Shown: positions 16,623 to 25,984, numbered from the stretch's first letter. The stretch is 64,000 bases of DNA from an uncultured Bacilli bacterium (GCA_934097085.1 CAKONK010000001.1:78165-142164); one strand, 5' to 3'. Notes: a model not told the origin generated them from the letters alone. Translations and numbers: made by a program.

Positions 16623-18014
16623 ATGAACCAATTAGATAAAATTAATTATTATATCAAACTTTATATTGAAAACTCTAAAAAAGATATGAATGAAAATGAA
16701 AGTTTAAATGTACATATTACCCTTTTAAAAGAGGTATTAAATTATTTAAATGAAGATTATGATATAATTTTTGAAAATAGACTTAAAATTGAATTATTAC
16801 TCCAAGAAATATTTCAAAATGATAGTTATGTAAATATTTTTATAAATAGACTTTATAGTAAAGATATTAAATCAATAAATGATTTTAAAAATATTTTATA
16901 TGAACAAATGCAAAATGATTTACAAAAAAGTGCTATTTTAAAAGAAAATATAGCTATATATTCAAATTTTTATAATTCTTGTAAAATATTTTTACTATCT
17001 TCGAAAAGAAATGCTGCTGTATCTAAAAAAATTACCGAAGATATAAAGCAAATATTACTTCTTATAAAAAATGAATATCATATATCAGATAAAGATTTAG
17101 CAATGTATTTTAACGAACTTAATTTTTACAGTCAAAAAATTAAAGCATTTGATGAAAGACAAATAAATTTTATAAATGAATTATATTTAAAAATTCCCAC
17201 AATTGTAAATATGGGATTTGAAGTTATTCCTTTCGAAGATATAAATCCAAATAGAAAAAATATTTTAGATTCATGTGCTGATTATTTAAAAGATCAGATA
17301 GATAGACTAGATAAAGAAGAAATTATTTCTTTTATAATAGAATATAGTAAAGATTTCGAAGATGAAAAAGAAAAAAGTTATTTATATCAAAAACTAATGG
17401 AAATACTCCAAGATGAACTACTTACTTATTATTCATTTATTTTAGATACAAGTATGTCACGTTCAAATGATGAAAGAAAAATGTTAACCGAAGATTACTT
17501 TAAAGTACTTAATATTTATACAAATGTTAGAGATTATTATGAAAAAACATTTAATAAAGAAATTATAATCGAAGATGCTCTTCTTCCCTTAAAAGAGGAA
17601 AATGTACTTATATATTCTACTTCAAAAATAAATCCTCTTAATGCAAAAATTATTTCCGATTTAAAGGATATACCTGAGGAATACTATGAAAATATTATTA
17701 ATCTCATTAATGGTTTTAAATATGGTACTCTTCCAAACGGAAGTATAAAGATGCTAAAAAATAATAGCAATTTAAAGGATGTTTTTGAAATAAAGGGTTT
17801 CCAAACAAGAATATTATTTAAACAAGTTAAAGATAACATATATTGTATACTTGGAATGTTTAATAAAAAAAGTGATAATGATGTAAAAGTTTATAAAACA
17901 ATAGGAAAAAGAGAAATTCCCAAAAATATTGAACTTTCAATAAAGCTTGCCCCAGAAATTGAAAATGAGTTATTCAAAGAGTTAAATCAAAATAAAAGAA
18001 CTAGTACAATATAA
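16623..18014 (+). CDS. Large unknown helical protein with RelE-like C-terminal region
   Basis: About 350 N-terminal residues are helical and match nothing I recognise. The C-terminal part (about 360-430: GSIKMLKNNSNLKDVFEIKG, then RILFKQVKDNIYCILGMFNKK) has the strand pattern of RelE/HigB/Gp49-type toxins, in which a basic hydrophobic strand and a GxxKK tail follow a helix. The ATG at 16623 or the in-frame TTG at 16611 must be the start, because a stop lies just upstream. The ribosome site AGAAAGGAA (16581-16589) is far away, but AATCAATT and AATTGATT between them can fold into an 8-bp hairpin and bring it close. Own promoter and terminator; divergent from the ClpC-like gene. Confidence 0.75.
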   Translation: MNQLDKINYYIKLYIENSKKDMNENESLNVHITLLKEVLNYLNEDYDIIFENRLKIELLLQEIFQNDSYVNIFINRLYSKDIKSINDFKNILYEQMQNDLQKSAILKENIAIYSNFYNSCKIFLLSSKRNAAVSKKITEDIKQILLLIKNEYHISDKDLAMYFNELNFYSQKIKAFDERQINFINELYLKIPTIVNMGFEVIPFEDINPNRKNILDSCADYLKDQIDRLDKEEIISFIIEYSKDFEDEKEKSYLYQKLMEILQDELLTYYSFILDTSMSRSNDERKMLTEDYFKVLNIYTNVRDYYEKTFNKEIIIEDALLPLKEENVLIYSTSKINPLNAKIISDLKDIPEEYYENIINLINGFKYGTLPNGSIKMLKNNSNLKDVFEIKGFQTRILFKQVKDNIYCILGMFNKKSDNDVKVYKTIGKREIPKNIELSIKLAPEIENELFKELNQNKRTSTI

Positions 18015-18045
18015 AAAAGATGGAAATTAATCGTCCATCTTTTTT
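18013..18045 (+). terminator. Terminator after the RelE-like-tail gene
   Basis: AAAAAAGATGGA (18013-18024) pairs with TCCATCTTTTTT (18034-18045); perfect 12-bp stem with the T run in its 3' arm. Confidence 0.93.
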
Positions 18046-18160
18046 AGAATATTACTCTTTAATATCGTTAGCTAACAACTGCTAGATTGATATTAAAGTT
18101 TTTAAAATGTACTAAGTAATACCTGTGTACATATTATTATTTTATACACATATTACAATT

Positions 18161-18988
18161 TTATAATGGCAGTTTTTGGTAATTATCACTTTCTCTTTGA
18201 TAATTTAAGGCCATTCCAATAACGAAAACATATGCAAGAAAATAAAACCAAATCATTAAAATACAGATATTAGCAAGTCCGCCATAAAATGAAGTATAAG
18301 AGGCATAATTTTGAATATAAACTGAATATATCTCCGTAACAATTGTCCAAAGTATAGTAGTAAAAAGTGCACCATAATTTGTATTATGTGATTTAATTTT
18401 TCTATCTGGCGCAAGTGTATAAATTATTTTTATCAAGAAAAATAATAATACAATCATAATTGGGCTTCGTAAATATTCAAATACTTTAATAATAATGCTC
18501 GTAATGTTTTGATTTAAGTTTACCTTCGTTATTAAATTTACCACTACTCCACCAAATACAGGAACAAGTAATAAGAATATTAATAGAAATATTAAAATAA
18601 TTGATAAAACAATAGCTTTAAATCTTCGTTTAAACCAACCTTTATTTTCTATATTATAAATTGTATTTGAACAAAGAATTACTGAGTCCATACCATTACT
18701 TGATAAATAGTAGCATGTTAACAAAAGTATTGTTAACTTTAAACCTGTACTTTCTGAACTTGTACTTAATAGTAATTTTGCAACTTCATTAGAAAATGCC
18801 TTTTCTAGAAAACTATAAATAAAATCCATTGAAAGGTTAAGTATTGAAGCACCATAAGTAAGAAGTGTTAGAGTTGGAACGATAGCAAGTACCATAAAAA
18901 ATGCTAGTTGCCCTGGAAGCAATTTCATATCACTTCTTCTTATGACCTTAATAAATCTTTTATAAAACCTTTTAATTCTTGTTTTCAT
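18161..18988 (-). CDS. YihY/BrkB family inner membrane protein
   Basis: The 275-residue protein has about six transmembrane helices with the family hallmarks: a basic amphipathic start (RFYKRFIKVIRRSDMKLLPG), QLAFFMVLAIVPTL in the first helix, and a late YGALFTTILWTIVTEIYSVY followed by YASYTSFYGGLANICILMIW. Members are called YihY or BrkB and are often mislabelled ribonuclease BN; the transported substrate is unknown. The start overlaps the end of the GGDEF-like gene by 17 bases, so they are co-expressed. Confidence 0.9.
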   Translation of the reverse strand: MKTRIKRFYKRFIKVIRRSDMKLLPGQLAFFMVLAIVPTLTLLTYGASILNLSMDFIYSFLEKAFSNEVAKLLLSTSSESTGLKLTILLLTCYYLSSNGMDSVILCSNTIYNIENKGWFKRRFKAIVLSIILIFLLIFLLLVPVFGGVVVNLITKVNLNQNITSIIIKVFEYLRSPIMIVLLFFLIKIIYTLAPDRKIKSHNTNYGALFTTILWTIVTEIYSVYIQNYASYTSFYGGLANICILMIWFYFLAYVFVIGMALNYQRESDNYQKLPL

Positions 18989-20984
18989 TTACTTCCTTTT
19001 GCTTTTTTAATACTTTTGTTGCCTCATTTAAAGCATCTTCAATTGTTTTAATTTCATCAATTTTCATTGAATAACCAAATTCTGCACCATAATCATAAGG
19101 AAGATTTTTAAACTCTTTATTTAGTTTATGAATATAATTTGTTATTTGCTTTTGATTATAACCTACAAGATATACAACAAACTCATTACCATCGGTTCTA
19201 ATTATATCTGAATTATCAAGTTGCGTTCTAATTAATATATTTGCGGCAGCCTTAATTTGTTTGTCTCCCTCTTCATATCCTTTTGTATCATTAATTTCCT
19301 GAAGTCTATTTAAATCTACAATAAGTATTGTCTGAGGATATATTGTATTATTATTCCATACATTAATATTTTCTGACAAATAATTACGATTCTTTAATAA
19401 TGTTAATTGATCTATAAATCTCATTTTGTCATCTTTTTTAATCTTTTTAGCTATAGTTATTTTTCTTGTCTTTCTAATAACCAAATAAGCTACAATTAAA
19501 AATATAATTAAGAAGTATATAAAATATTTTGCAAGTAATGATATTATAGCACCATGTTTTACTGTTTCACTGTGATTATTAATACCCTCGTTTAAAATTT
19601 TATGACTATCTAAAACTGTAATATATTTATTAAGAAGTTTATATAAAGCTCCATTATCCTTAATTCTAAAGTTATAAACTTCCTTCAAACTATCACTTGT
19701 TCTAATAGTATAATTTCCAAGTCCATGATTCTTATAATACTCATAAATATTGCTATCCACTAAAATAATACAATCCTTATTATTAAGCTTAGTAAGTTCT
19801 TTGGCATTTTTGTAAGTCTTTACATGTACTCCAGAAATATTACTTAAATAAGAATATAAAAGAGAATTATTTTGGACATAGACTTCTTTTCCTGATAAAG
19901 CATTTATGCTATTAATAACAACATCATTTTTCATATTAGCAATTACTACATAATTTACATCAACACCACTCGAAGTTTTATTAAAACTATTTAAATTATA
20001 ATAACCAAAGTAAGCATCAATTTCATTATTGGTAACAGCTTTATTAAATTTTGCAAAATTACTATACTTTTTAAATGTAAAATCCACACCAGAGAAAGTC
20101 ATAAATCTTTGTAAATAAACCGCTACTATTCCACCATAGTTGCCACCTGAAATTACTTCATAAGGTGAATTATTAACATAACCATATTTATAATTTACGG
20201 AACGCATTTGCTCTATTTCATATTCAGTTAAACCTAATTTATTTGAAATTAAATCAAATAAATTTTTATCATAACTTTCCTCGAAATTTTCCTTCCAATC
20301 TTCAAAATATTTTTTTAATATAGAACTAAATAAATCATCATTTGTATTTAAAACATAATAAATACTTATATCGCTAAAATGATATACAATTTCTTTATTA
20401 CTATCAAAAATATTTTTTAAATATAAATGTAGTGGTACAATTGCATATTTATTTTCACTCATCGAAGTAAGCAAACTATCTATGTCATCATATGTTTTAT
20501 AATTAAAATTATATCCTGTCAAATACTTTGATACATATGATAAATCATTGCCTAAAATAGCAATATCTTTATTAGAAATTTCAAATAAACTATTAACTAT
20601 CTCACTATTATTTGCCACTAAAACATAATGATCTTCATAAAAAACTTCATCATTGTCTGTTAAAGATTGTTTTAAATTCAAAGAAACTGCCCCATTTACA
20701 GAGCCATAATTAAATGTAACTTTATTAATATTCAAATTATATTTTTCAGCAAATGCATCTAGAAAATCATAAAACACTCCAGTTCCATCACTTCCAAACA
20801 CTGATGAATTATTTAAGACATTTACACTTAAAAGTGTTTGCTTTTGACTATTTTCATCAATCCATTTTTTCTCATTTACTGTAAGTGTATTTGCTCTCAA
20901 ATACATCATAATTCCTATGACTATGCCCACTACTAATAGACAAATAAAAGTGCATATAAGCACTATTTTTTTATTTTTCTTCAT
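18972..20984 (-). CDS. Membrane sensor with solute-binding-like outer region and variant GGDEF domain
   Basis: The 670-residue protein has an N-terminal transmembrane segment (about 7-29), a large extracytoplasmic region that repeats the pattern of amino-acid-binding-protein domains (GVFYDFLDAFAEKYNLNI and, later, GIVAVYLQRFMTFSGVDFTF), a second transmembrane segment (about 480-500) and a C-terminal GGDEF domain (about 520-665). The GGDEF signature reads RTDGNEFVVYL, so it is changed at two positions; LIVDLNRLQEINDTKGYEEGD is well kept. It could be a weak diguanylate cyclase or a GTP- or c-di-GMP-sensing relic. It overlaps its neighbours on both sides, forming a three-gene operon with 20971-21447 and the YihY gene. 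Confidence 0.85.
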   Translation of the reverse strand: MKKNKKIVLICTFICLLVVGIVIGIMMYLRANTLTVNEKKWIDENSQKQTLLSVNVLNNSSVFGSDGTGVFYDFLDAFAEKYNLNINKVTFNYGSVNGAVSLNLKQSLTDNDEVFYEDHYVLVANNSEIVNSLFEISNKDIAILGNDLSYVSKYLTGYNFNYKTYDDIDSLLTSMSENKYAIVPLHLYLKNIFDSNKEIVYHFSDISIYYVLNTNDDLFSSILKKYFEDWKENFEESYDKNLFDLISNKLGLTEYEIEQMRSVNYKYGYVNNSPYEVISGGNYGGIVAVYLQRFMTFSGVDFTFKKYSNFAKFNKAVTNNEIDAYFGYYNLNSFNKTSSGVDVNYVVIANMKNDVVINSINALSGKEVYVQNNSLLYSYLSNISGVHVKTYKNAKELTKLNNKDCIILVDSNIYEYYKNHGLGNYTIRTSDSLKEVYNFRIKDNGALYKLLNKYITVLDSHKILNEGINNHSETVKHGAIISLLAKYFIYFLIIFLIVAYLVIRKTRKITIAKKIKKDDKMRFIDQLTLLKNRNYLSENINVWNNNTIYPQTILIVDLNRLQEINDTKGYEEGDKQIKAAANILIRTQLDNSDIIRTDGNEFVVYLVGYNQKQITNYIHKLNKEFKNLPYDYGAEFGYSMKIDEIKTIEDALNEATKVLKKQKEVNENKN

Positions 20985-21447
20985 CTGTTTCCTCTTCTTT
21001 TATCGGTGTATTATTATTCCATGAAATATTTTCAGATGCACTATTTTTCGAAGCCATAATTGTAAAATTCTCACTTTGAATTATAAATTGAACATCATAG
21101 TATGAAAGCGTACCTTCCTCAAAAAGACTCATAGAATTTTCTACCAATTTTTTAGCATTATCTAAAGTTATATTTTCATCAAATTTTATTTCAACATAAA
21201 TAATTCTACCTTTAATATTAAAATCTACACTTTTTACATTTTCACTTTCTAAAATTTTTTCTTTGTAACTAGACTTGAATTCATTAGATATTTGATGTTT
21301 TTCAATACCATCAAGTCTATTACCATACTCATTTGTATCTTTTGAATAAAAGAAAGTTAGGGCAACACTACAAATTGCAACAAAACATATAATAAGTATT
21401 ATTACAAGAACAAAAACCACCCTATTATTCTTCCATAATTTTTTCAT
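20971..21447 (-). CDS. Membrane-anchored protein of unknown function in the GGDEF operon
   Basis: The 158-residue protein has one transmembrane segment near the N-terminus (about 9-33), then an extracytoplasmic domain of alternating helix and strand (VKSVDFNIKGRIIYVEIKF; TLDNAKKLVENSM), and an acidic tail. The fold pattern resembles small ACT- or BON-like alpha-beta domains, but no family is claimed. It overlaps the following sensor gene by 14 bases, so a functional link with that sensor is likely. Confidence 0.7.
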   Translation of the reverse strand: MKKLWKNNRVVFVLVIILIICFVAICSVALTFFYSKDTNEYGNRLDGIEKHQISNEFKSSYKEKILESENVKSVDFNIKGRIIYVEIKFDENITLDNAKKLVENSMSLFEEGTLSYYDVQFIIQSENFTIMASKNSASENISWNNNTPIKEEETDEEK

Positions 21448-21499
21448 TTTTCACCTCAAATGCAATTTAATTATACTACATAATATGACATAAATCAAT

Positions 21500-21763
21500 T
21501 TACAAATCTGTTCGTCTAAAATTTAGGTTCATTTTAATATCTTTATAGTATATTTTTTCATTAGTTTCACTGTTTAAAATATATAATGGTTTTTCATTTT
21601 CATCCTTTATAACAGAGCATTTTTTATATTTTCCATTTTCATTTAAAACACTACATACTAGTGTTAAAACATATTCTTCATCTTTTGATGTAACAGAATA
21701 CACTTTTGATATTCTTTCAAAATCTGCAAGTGTACCTGACATATTTAAATTAATTTCAACCAT
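21500..21763 (-). CDS. Small unknown protein, 87 residues
   Basis: A soluble, strand-rich protein without signal peptide; it starts MVEINLNMSGTLADFERISK. AGGAGTG precedes the ATG by 8 bases. It stands alone between the sensor operon and the tandem tiny RNA units and has no recognised family. Confidence 0.65.
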   Translation of the reverse strand: MVEINLNMSGTLADFERISKVYSVTSKDEEYVLTLVCSVLNENGKYKKCSVIKDENEKPLYILNSETNEKIYYKDIKMNLNFRRTDL

Positions 21764-21797
21764 TTTTAATCACTCCTTTCTTTTTTACATTTTCAGT

Positions 21798-21878
21798 TTG
21801 ACAGATGGTAAACGTATATGGTAAAATGTTCTTATGGAAGCGATCCCACTGCTTGTGCAGAGGGTGTCGCTTCTTTTT
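21798..21878 (+). ncRNA. Tiny RNA unit B
   Basis: TTGACA (21798-21803), 18 bases, TAAAAT (21822-21827), then a hairpin GAAGCGA (21837-21843) with TCGCTTC (21867-21873), inner CTGC/GCAG stem with a TTGT loop, and five T. The transcript is about 45 bases. First of three tandem units; same design as unit A at 6014-6091. Confidence 0.65.
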
Positions 21879-21882
21879 ATAT

Positions 21883-21966
21883 TTGACAAACAGTAAACAC
21901 ATATGATAGAATGAATTTACGGAAGCGATCCCACTGCTGTATGCAGAGGGTGTCGCTTCTTTTTTT
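21883..21966 (+). ncRNA. Tiny RNA unit C
   Basis: TTGACA (21883-21888), 18 bases, TAGAAT (21907-21912), hairpin GAAGCGA (21922-21928) with TCGCTTC (21953-21959), inner CTGC/GCAG with a TGTAT loop, then seven T. Nearly identical to unit D. Confidence 0.65.
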
Positions 21967-21968
21967 AT

Positions 21969-22051
21969 TTGACAGACAGTAAACTTTATGATAGAATGAA
22001 TTTACGGAAGCGATCCCACTGCTGTATGCAGAGGGTATCGCTTCTTTTTTT
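21969..22051 (+). ncRNA. Tiny RNA unit D
   Basis: TTGACA (21969-21974), 17 bases, TAGAAT (21992-21997), hairpin GAAGCGA (22007-22013) with TCGCTTC (22038-22044), then seven T. The -35 begins two bases after the T run of unit C, so the units are head-to-tail copies with promoter and terminator each. Confidence 0.65.
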
Positions 22052-22064
22052 ATGTCTTAATGCA

Positions 22065-22628
22065 TTATTTTCTTTTATAGATACCTAGTAAATCATTATC
22101 TCTTTTGACAATTATATAATTTAAATCAGTTTTAAATTTAAATAAATGATTTAAGTTTTCATTTATTAACTCATCGGTCATATTACTATTATTTGTAACA
22201 TCCATTATAAATAACTTCGCTTGTTTAGTTATTAAATGGTCAAAGGTGTATTTACTAGCTCCCCTTTTTATTTCTTTTAAATCTAATGGTTCAGATAAGA
22301 AATTATAATCTGCACTTAATATATAGTTATCCTCACATATTTCAAATCTGAGTTCAACTTTACCTCCAATAGTGTTAATTAACCAAAATGCTACATTTAT
22401 TTCATTATTTCTAAAATTAAACTTATTTTGATTATTAAGTTTATAAGTTTTTCCATTAACAATAATTTCTTTAGCAAATGATATATTATGATTATTAGGA
22501 ACTGTAAATAATAGAAAATTTTCTGTAACATCTTTATAAATATTAGAACTTTTTGAAAGATTTCTTAATTTAGATTTAAAATAATATTTCATATTTTCTT
22601 TTCTTATGCTGTATAAATTATTTTGCAT
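22065..22628 (-). CDS. Unknown soluble protein, 187 residues
   Basis: The protein is rich in Asn and Lys, without signal peptide or membrane helix. Its middle reads as beta strands (EIIVNGKTYKLNNQNKFNFR; KVELRFEICEDNYILSADYN). It stands alone; the ribosome site is weak. No family is recognised and it may be lineage-specific. Confidence 0.55.
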   Translation of the reverse strand: MQNNLYSIRKENMKYYFKSKLRNLSKSSNIYKDVTENFLLFTVPNNHNISFAKEIIVNGKTYKLNNQNKFNFRNNEINVAFWLINTIGGKVELRFEICEDNYILSADYNFLSEPLDLKEIKRGASKYTFDHLITKQAKLFIMDVTNNSNMTDELINENLNHLFKFKTDLNYIIVKRDNDLLGIYKRK

Positions 22629-22921
22629 ATTCTTATTACTATTTTTGAATTAAATTAATCTAGTACTTTAAATTAATTTTATGTCATATTATTTCTCCTT
22701 TCTTTTTACTTTACACTTATTTTACATTTTTAAAATTTTACTATGTCATCTTATAATTCTCCTTTCACTATACTTATTACCGGAAAATTTCTGATTTCCT
22801 CCTTTTTTTGATAAATTTCTTAAAAAAAGTTAAAATTTTACACATATTTAACACTTTTTAAATTTTAACTTGACATTCTGTATACATATATTTTAGTGTA
22901 AAGTGATTTACAATTAAACAT
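22629..22921. other. Gene-free AT-rich stretch upstream of 22065-22628
   Basis: No gene is seen. The stretch has several TTTACA- and TTTACAC-like words and a TTGACA at about 22872 on the plus strand without a convincing -10 at the right distance. It separates the end of the Tad operon from the head of the 22065-22628 gene, so that gene's promoter should lie here. Confidence 0.4.
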
Positions 22922-22955
22922 AAAAAAAAAATAACTAGATTCTTTTCTAGTTATT
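22922..22955 (-). terminator. Terminator of the Tad operon
   Basis: AATAACTAGA (22930-22939) pairs with TCTAGTTATT (22946-22955); read on the minus strand it is followed by a run of nine T. The stem overlaps the tadC stop codon. Confidence 0.92.
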
Positions 22956-23652
22956 TAAAAATATAATTTATAAATATTGGGCCTAATATCAAAAGCATCA
23001 TAAGTGGTAAAAATAGAAGTACTGAAACTATAGATATTTTCATAGGCATCTTATTAATACTTTCTTTAATATCAAGGATTCTTTTATCAGTTAAATAGTT
23101 TATTTGATTAGTTAAAGCTCCTTCAATACTATTACCAAATTCATTAGCTTCAATAATATTTAATATTACATTACAAACACTTTTCGAAGGAATTCTCTTC
23201 ATTAAATCTCTTAAGCCTTCGGTTAAAGACTTTCCAATGCCTACCTCATCAAGCATTCTTTTAAACTCGGTACTTAAATCACTATCAATACTTTTAGCGG
23301 TGATACTTATACATAATTTTAAATTTCTTTCACTTTGAATAGTTAAATTTAATACCTCAAAAAAGAATATTGCATCACTTTCTAGTTTTTTTGCTCTTTT
23401 TTTAATTTTAACATCAACACAAACATATTCAAAAAATATATAGAATAAAAATGTTAGTATTGGAGCAATAAAATAACCTGAATTAAAGTAATTTATTGAA
23501 ACTATAAATATAAGTAAAGATAAGATAATTCTAACTGTTAAAAATTCATTAATATTAATTTTTTTATCATAGGACAAATAATTAAATTTACTTTCTAAGG
23601 CTTTAATCGAAGATGTTGAATATATATTTTTATAAAAATCATTTACTTTCAT
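22951..23652 (-). CDS. tadC: TadC-like platform protein (type II secretion F domain)
   Basis: TadC is one of two inner-membrane platform proteins of the Tad (Flp) pilus machine. The 233-residue protein has two N-terminal transmembrane helices (about 43-83), the T2SSF domain (SERNLKLCISITAKSIDSDL, GIGKSLTEGLRDLMKRIPS) and a C-terminal helix ending near ILGPIFINYIF. Four bases overlap with the tadB gene upstream, so translation is coupled. It is the last gene of the operon. Confidence 0.87.
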   Translation of the reverse strand: MKVNDFYKNIYSTSSIKALESKFNYLSYDKKININEFLTVRIILSLLIFIVSINYFNSGYFIAPILTFLFYIFFEYVCVDVKIKKRAKKLESDAIFFFEVLNLTIQSERNLKLCISITAKSIDSDLSTEFKRMLDEVGIGKSLTEGLRDLMKRIPSKSVCNVILNIIEANEFGNSIEGALTNQINYLTDKRILDIKESINKMPMKISIVSVLLFLPLMMLLILGPIFINYIFK

Positions 23653-24656
23653 ACTTTCTCCACCTTCGTTATTTTCTTAATTGTTATAATATAAATTACA
23701 TATATAAATAAAATAAAGAAATCAATTATAATACCTATTTTTGTAGTTATTAATACTTTAAAATAATCTTTATTAAGCATTGTAATAACAATTATAAATA
23801 CAAATGGTATAACCACTAAAATACGATAAAGCATTTTACTTGAACTTGTTAAAGAATTAAGTTCATTTTTTATTTTTAATTTATCATAAAAGTGTTTTTC
23901 TATCATATTAAATACTGAAACTATATTACCACCAGTTTTATTTAAAAGTGATAATGATGATGTAATGTATTTAACTTCCTCAACCTTTACTCTATTATAA
24001 AATCTTTCAAATACTGTAAGAAGATCAAGGCCATAATCAATATCTTTAGAAATAATTTCAAATTCCTCTTTTATAGGACTTTCTGTAGAGGTTTTAACAA
24101 TATTAATTGCTTGCCAAATATTCTTTCCACTTTTAAAGGCACTATTCATAATAACAATTGCTTGTAAAAGACCTGCTTCAATAGTATTTCTTTTCTTTTT
24201 ATAAACTATTATTAAAATTATATCTATCATAAAAAAGCTTACAAATGAAAGTATTATAAAAAGTGATAGATCAGTTTTAACATCCTTTAAAATAGACATT
24301 ATTATATAAAGAATATCAATAAATATCATATATAATATTTTAATAGAAACATAATCAATTGAACTTAAATTATTACTTTTATTATATATCAAATACTTTG
24401 ATAGTTTTTCAGAATATTTTTTAAGTATTACTGACTTACTATTTAATTTAGATATCTTTTTAATTATTTTTAAAAAGAATATCATTAATCTATCAACAAA
24501 ACTTATAGTATTATTTTCACTTACATTAACTGTAAATTTTTTTAATTTATTTTCTAGTTTTATAGAAAAATATAAACGCACAAAAAGAAATGCACATATT
24601 ATAAATATAATGCATATACCAAGTATTACAATTATTTTAGGTAGCATTTCTTTCAT
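23649..24656 (-). CDS. tadB: TadB-like platform protein (type II secretion F domain)
   Basis: The 335-residue membrane protein has an N-terminal helix (about 6-28), a middle pair and a C-terminal pair of helices, and the T2SSF domain with the pattern GKNIWQAINIVKTSTESPIK and YGLDLLTVFERFYNR. It pairs with TadC to couple the TadA ATPase to pilin export. The gene lies 11 bases after tadA and overlaps tadC. Confidence 0.87.
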   Translation of the reverse strand: MKEMLPKIIVILGICIIFIICAFLFVRLYFSIKLENKLKKFTVNVSENNTISFVDRLMIFFLKIIKKISKLNSKSVILKKYSEKLSKYLIYNKSNNLSSIDYVSIKILYMIFIDILYIIMSILKDVKTDLSLFIILSFVSFFMIDIILIIVYKKKRNTIEAGLLQAIVIMNSAFKSGKNIWQAINIVKTSTESPIKEEFEIISKDIDYGLDLLTVFERFYNRVKVEEVKYITSSLSLLNKTGGNIVSVFNMIEKHFYDKLKIKNELNSLTSSSKMLYRILVVIPFVFIIVITMLNKDYFKVLITTKIGIIIDFFILFIYVIYIITIKKITKVEKV

Positions 24657-24667
24657 ACGAATCCTTT

Positions 24668-25984
24668 CTATTTAAATATTTTTCTTATATCCTTAAAACC
24701 ATAACTTTCAAGTCTTTTTATACAGTTAGGTACTTTTTTACTTACTTTAAAACTTCCATTTACTTCACCAATATCTGTAATACCCTCTTGGTTAAATGTA
24801 AATATGTCATTAAGCTCTATTTCATCACCATTAAAACCAACAATTTCAGATATTCCACTTACTTTTCTTTTACCATCAGAAAGTCTTTCAATATTTATAG
24901 TAATATTAATTGCATTATAAATATACTCTCTTACTGCTCTTACTGGTAAATCAATATTTGCCATTAAAACCATTGTTTCAAGCCTATGAAGTGCATCTAA
25001 ATTACCATTTGCGTGCAAAGTTGTTAAACTTCCTTCATGACCTGTATTCATTGCTTGTAACATATCAAAGGCTTCTTTTCCTCTTACTTCACCAACAATA
25101 ATTCTATCTGGTCTCATACGAAGTGAATTTCTTACTAAATCTCTAATTGTTACTTCTCCACTTTTTTCATAGTTTGTAGTTCTTGTTTCAAGTGTAATAA
25201 CATGGGGTTGAGAAAGTCTTAGTTCTGCAGCATCTTCAATAGTTATAATTCTTTCTTTTTCTGGTATAAAACTACTTAAGATATTTAAAAGTGTTGTTTT
25301 ACCACTTCCAGTTCCTCCGCATACTAAAATATTAAGTTTTGATTTAACACACGCTTCCAAGAATGTTGCCATATCTGGTGTAATAGTTCCAAGTCTTATT
25401 AGTTCATCTGCTGAAGAAATACTTGCTTTAAACTTTCTTATTGTAATAACTGGTCCTTTTGTAGCAAGAGGTGGAATAACTGCATTAATACGTGATCCAT
25501 CTTTTAAACGAGAGTCTACCATTGGTGATGATGAATCAATAGTTCTTCCCATTGGTTCAATTAACTTTTGAATTGTTCTAATAATATGTTCATCATTAAT
25601 AAACGAAACACTTTCATCCTTAATTAAATTACCATCAAGTTCAATATATATTTCACTTGGAGAATTTACCATTATTTCTGTTATATTTTCATCCTTTAAA
25701 AGCTCTGTTAAAGGTCCATAACCATTTATTTCATTTTCAATTAAATTATATAAATAATTTCTTTCCATTGAGGTAAGCTCTATACCTACAACTGCTTTAT
25801 CAATTTCCCTTGAAATAAATGAAGTTATATTATCTTCATTTTTAAGATTTAAATCAATTATATTTTCAACAATTTTAGTTCTTAAACTATCAAGTAAATC
25901 TTTATTGGAAAATACATCATAGTCCACTATATTATTGTTATTTTCAGTATCATCATATTTAAATACCTCTTTTAAACTACTCAT
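24668..25984 (-). CDS. tadA: TadA/CpaF-type secretion ATPase
   Basis: TadA powers assembly of the Flp pilus. The 438-residue protein has the N-terminal CpaF domain (GPLTELLKDENITEIMVN), Walker A CGGTGSGKTTLLN, the Asp box (ITIEDAAELRL), the Walker B segment (RPDRIIVGEVRGKEAFDML) and the His box (TGHEGSLTTLHAN), so it should be active. I chose the ATG at 25984, which has GGAGGAAAATA upstream, over the longer frame beginning at 26002. It overlaps the tadZ gene by 8 bases. Confidence 0.95.
   Translation of the reverse strand: MSSLKEVFKYDDTENNNNIVDYDVFSNKDLLDSLRTKIVENIIDLNLKNEDNITSFISREIDKAVVGIELTSMERNYLYNLIENEINGYGPLTELLKDENITEIMVNSPSEIYIELDGNLIKDESVSFINDEHIIRTIQKLIEPMGRTIDSSSPMVDSRLKDGSRINAVIPPLATKGPVITIRKFKASISSADELIRLGTITPDMATFLEACVKSKLNILVCGGTGSGKTTLLNILSSFIPEKERIITIEDAAELRLSQPHVITLETRTTNYEKSGEVTIRDLVRNSLRMRPDRIIVGEVRGKEAFDMLQAMNTGHEGSLTTLHANGNLDALHRLETMVLMANIDLPVRAVREYIYNAINITINIERLSDGKRKVSGISEIVGFNGDEIELNDIFTFNQEGITDIGEVNGSFKVSKKVPNCIKRLESYGFKDIRKIFK

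Noticed and set aside
21798..22051. Regular repeats that could be taken for a short CRISPR array
   Set aside because: Each repeat is itself a promoter plus terminator hairpin, spacing is about 85 bases and there are no unique spacers of constant length or cas genes.
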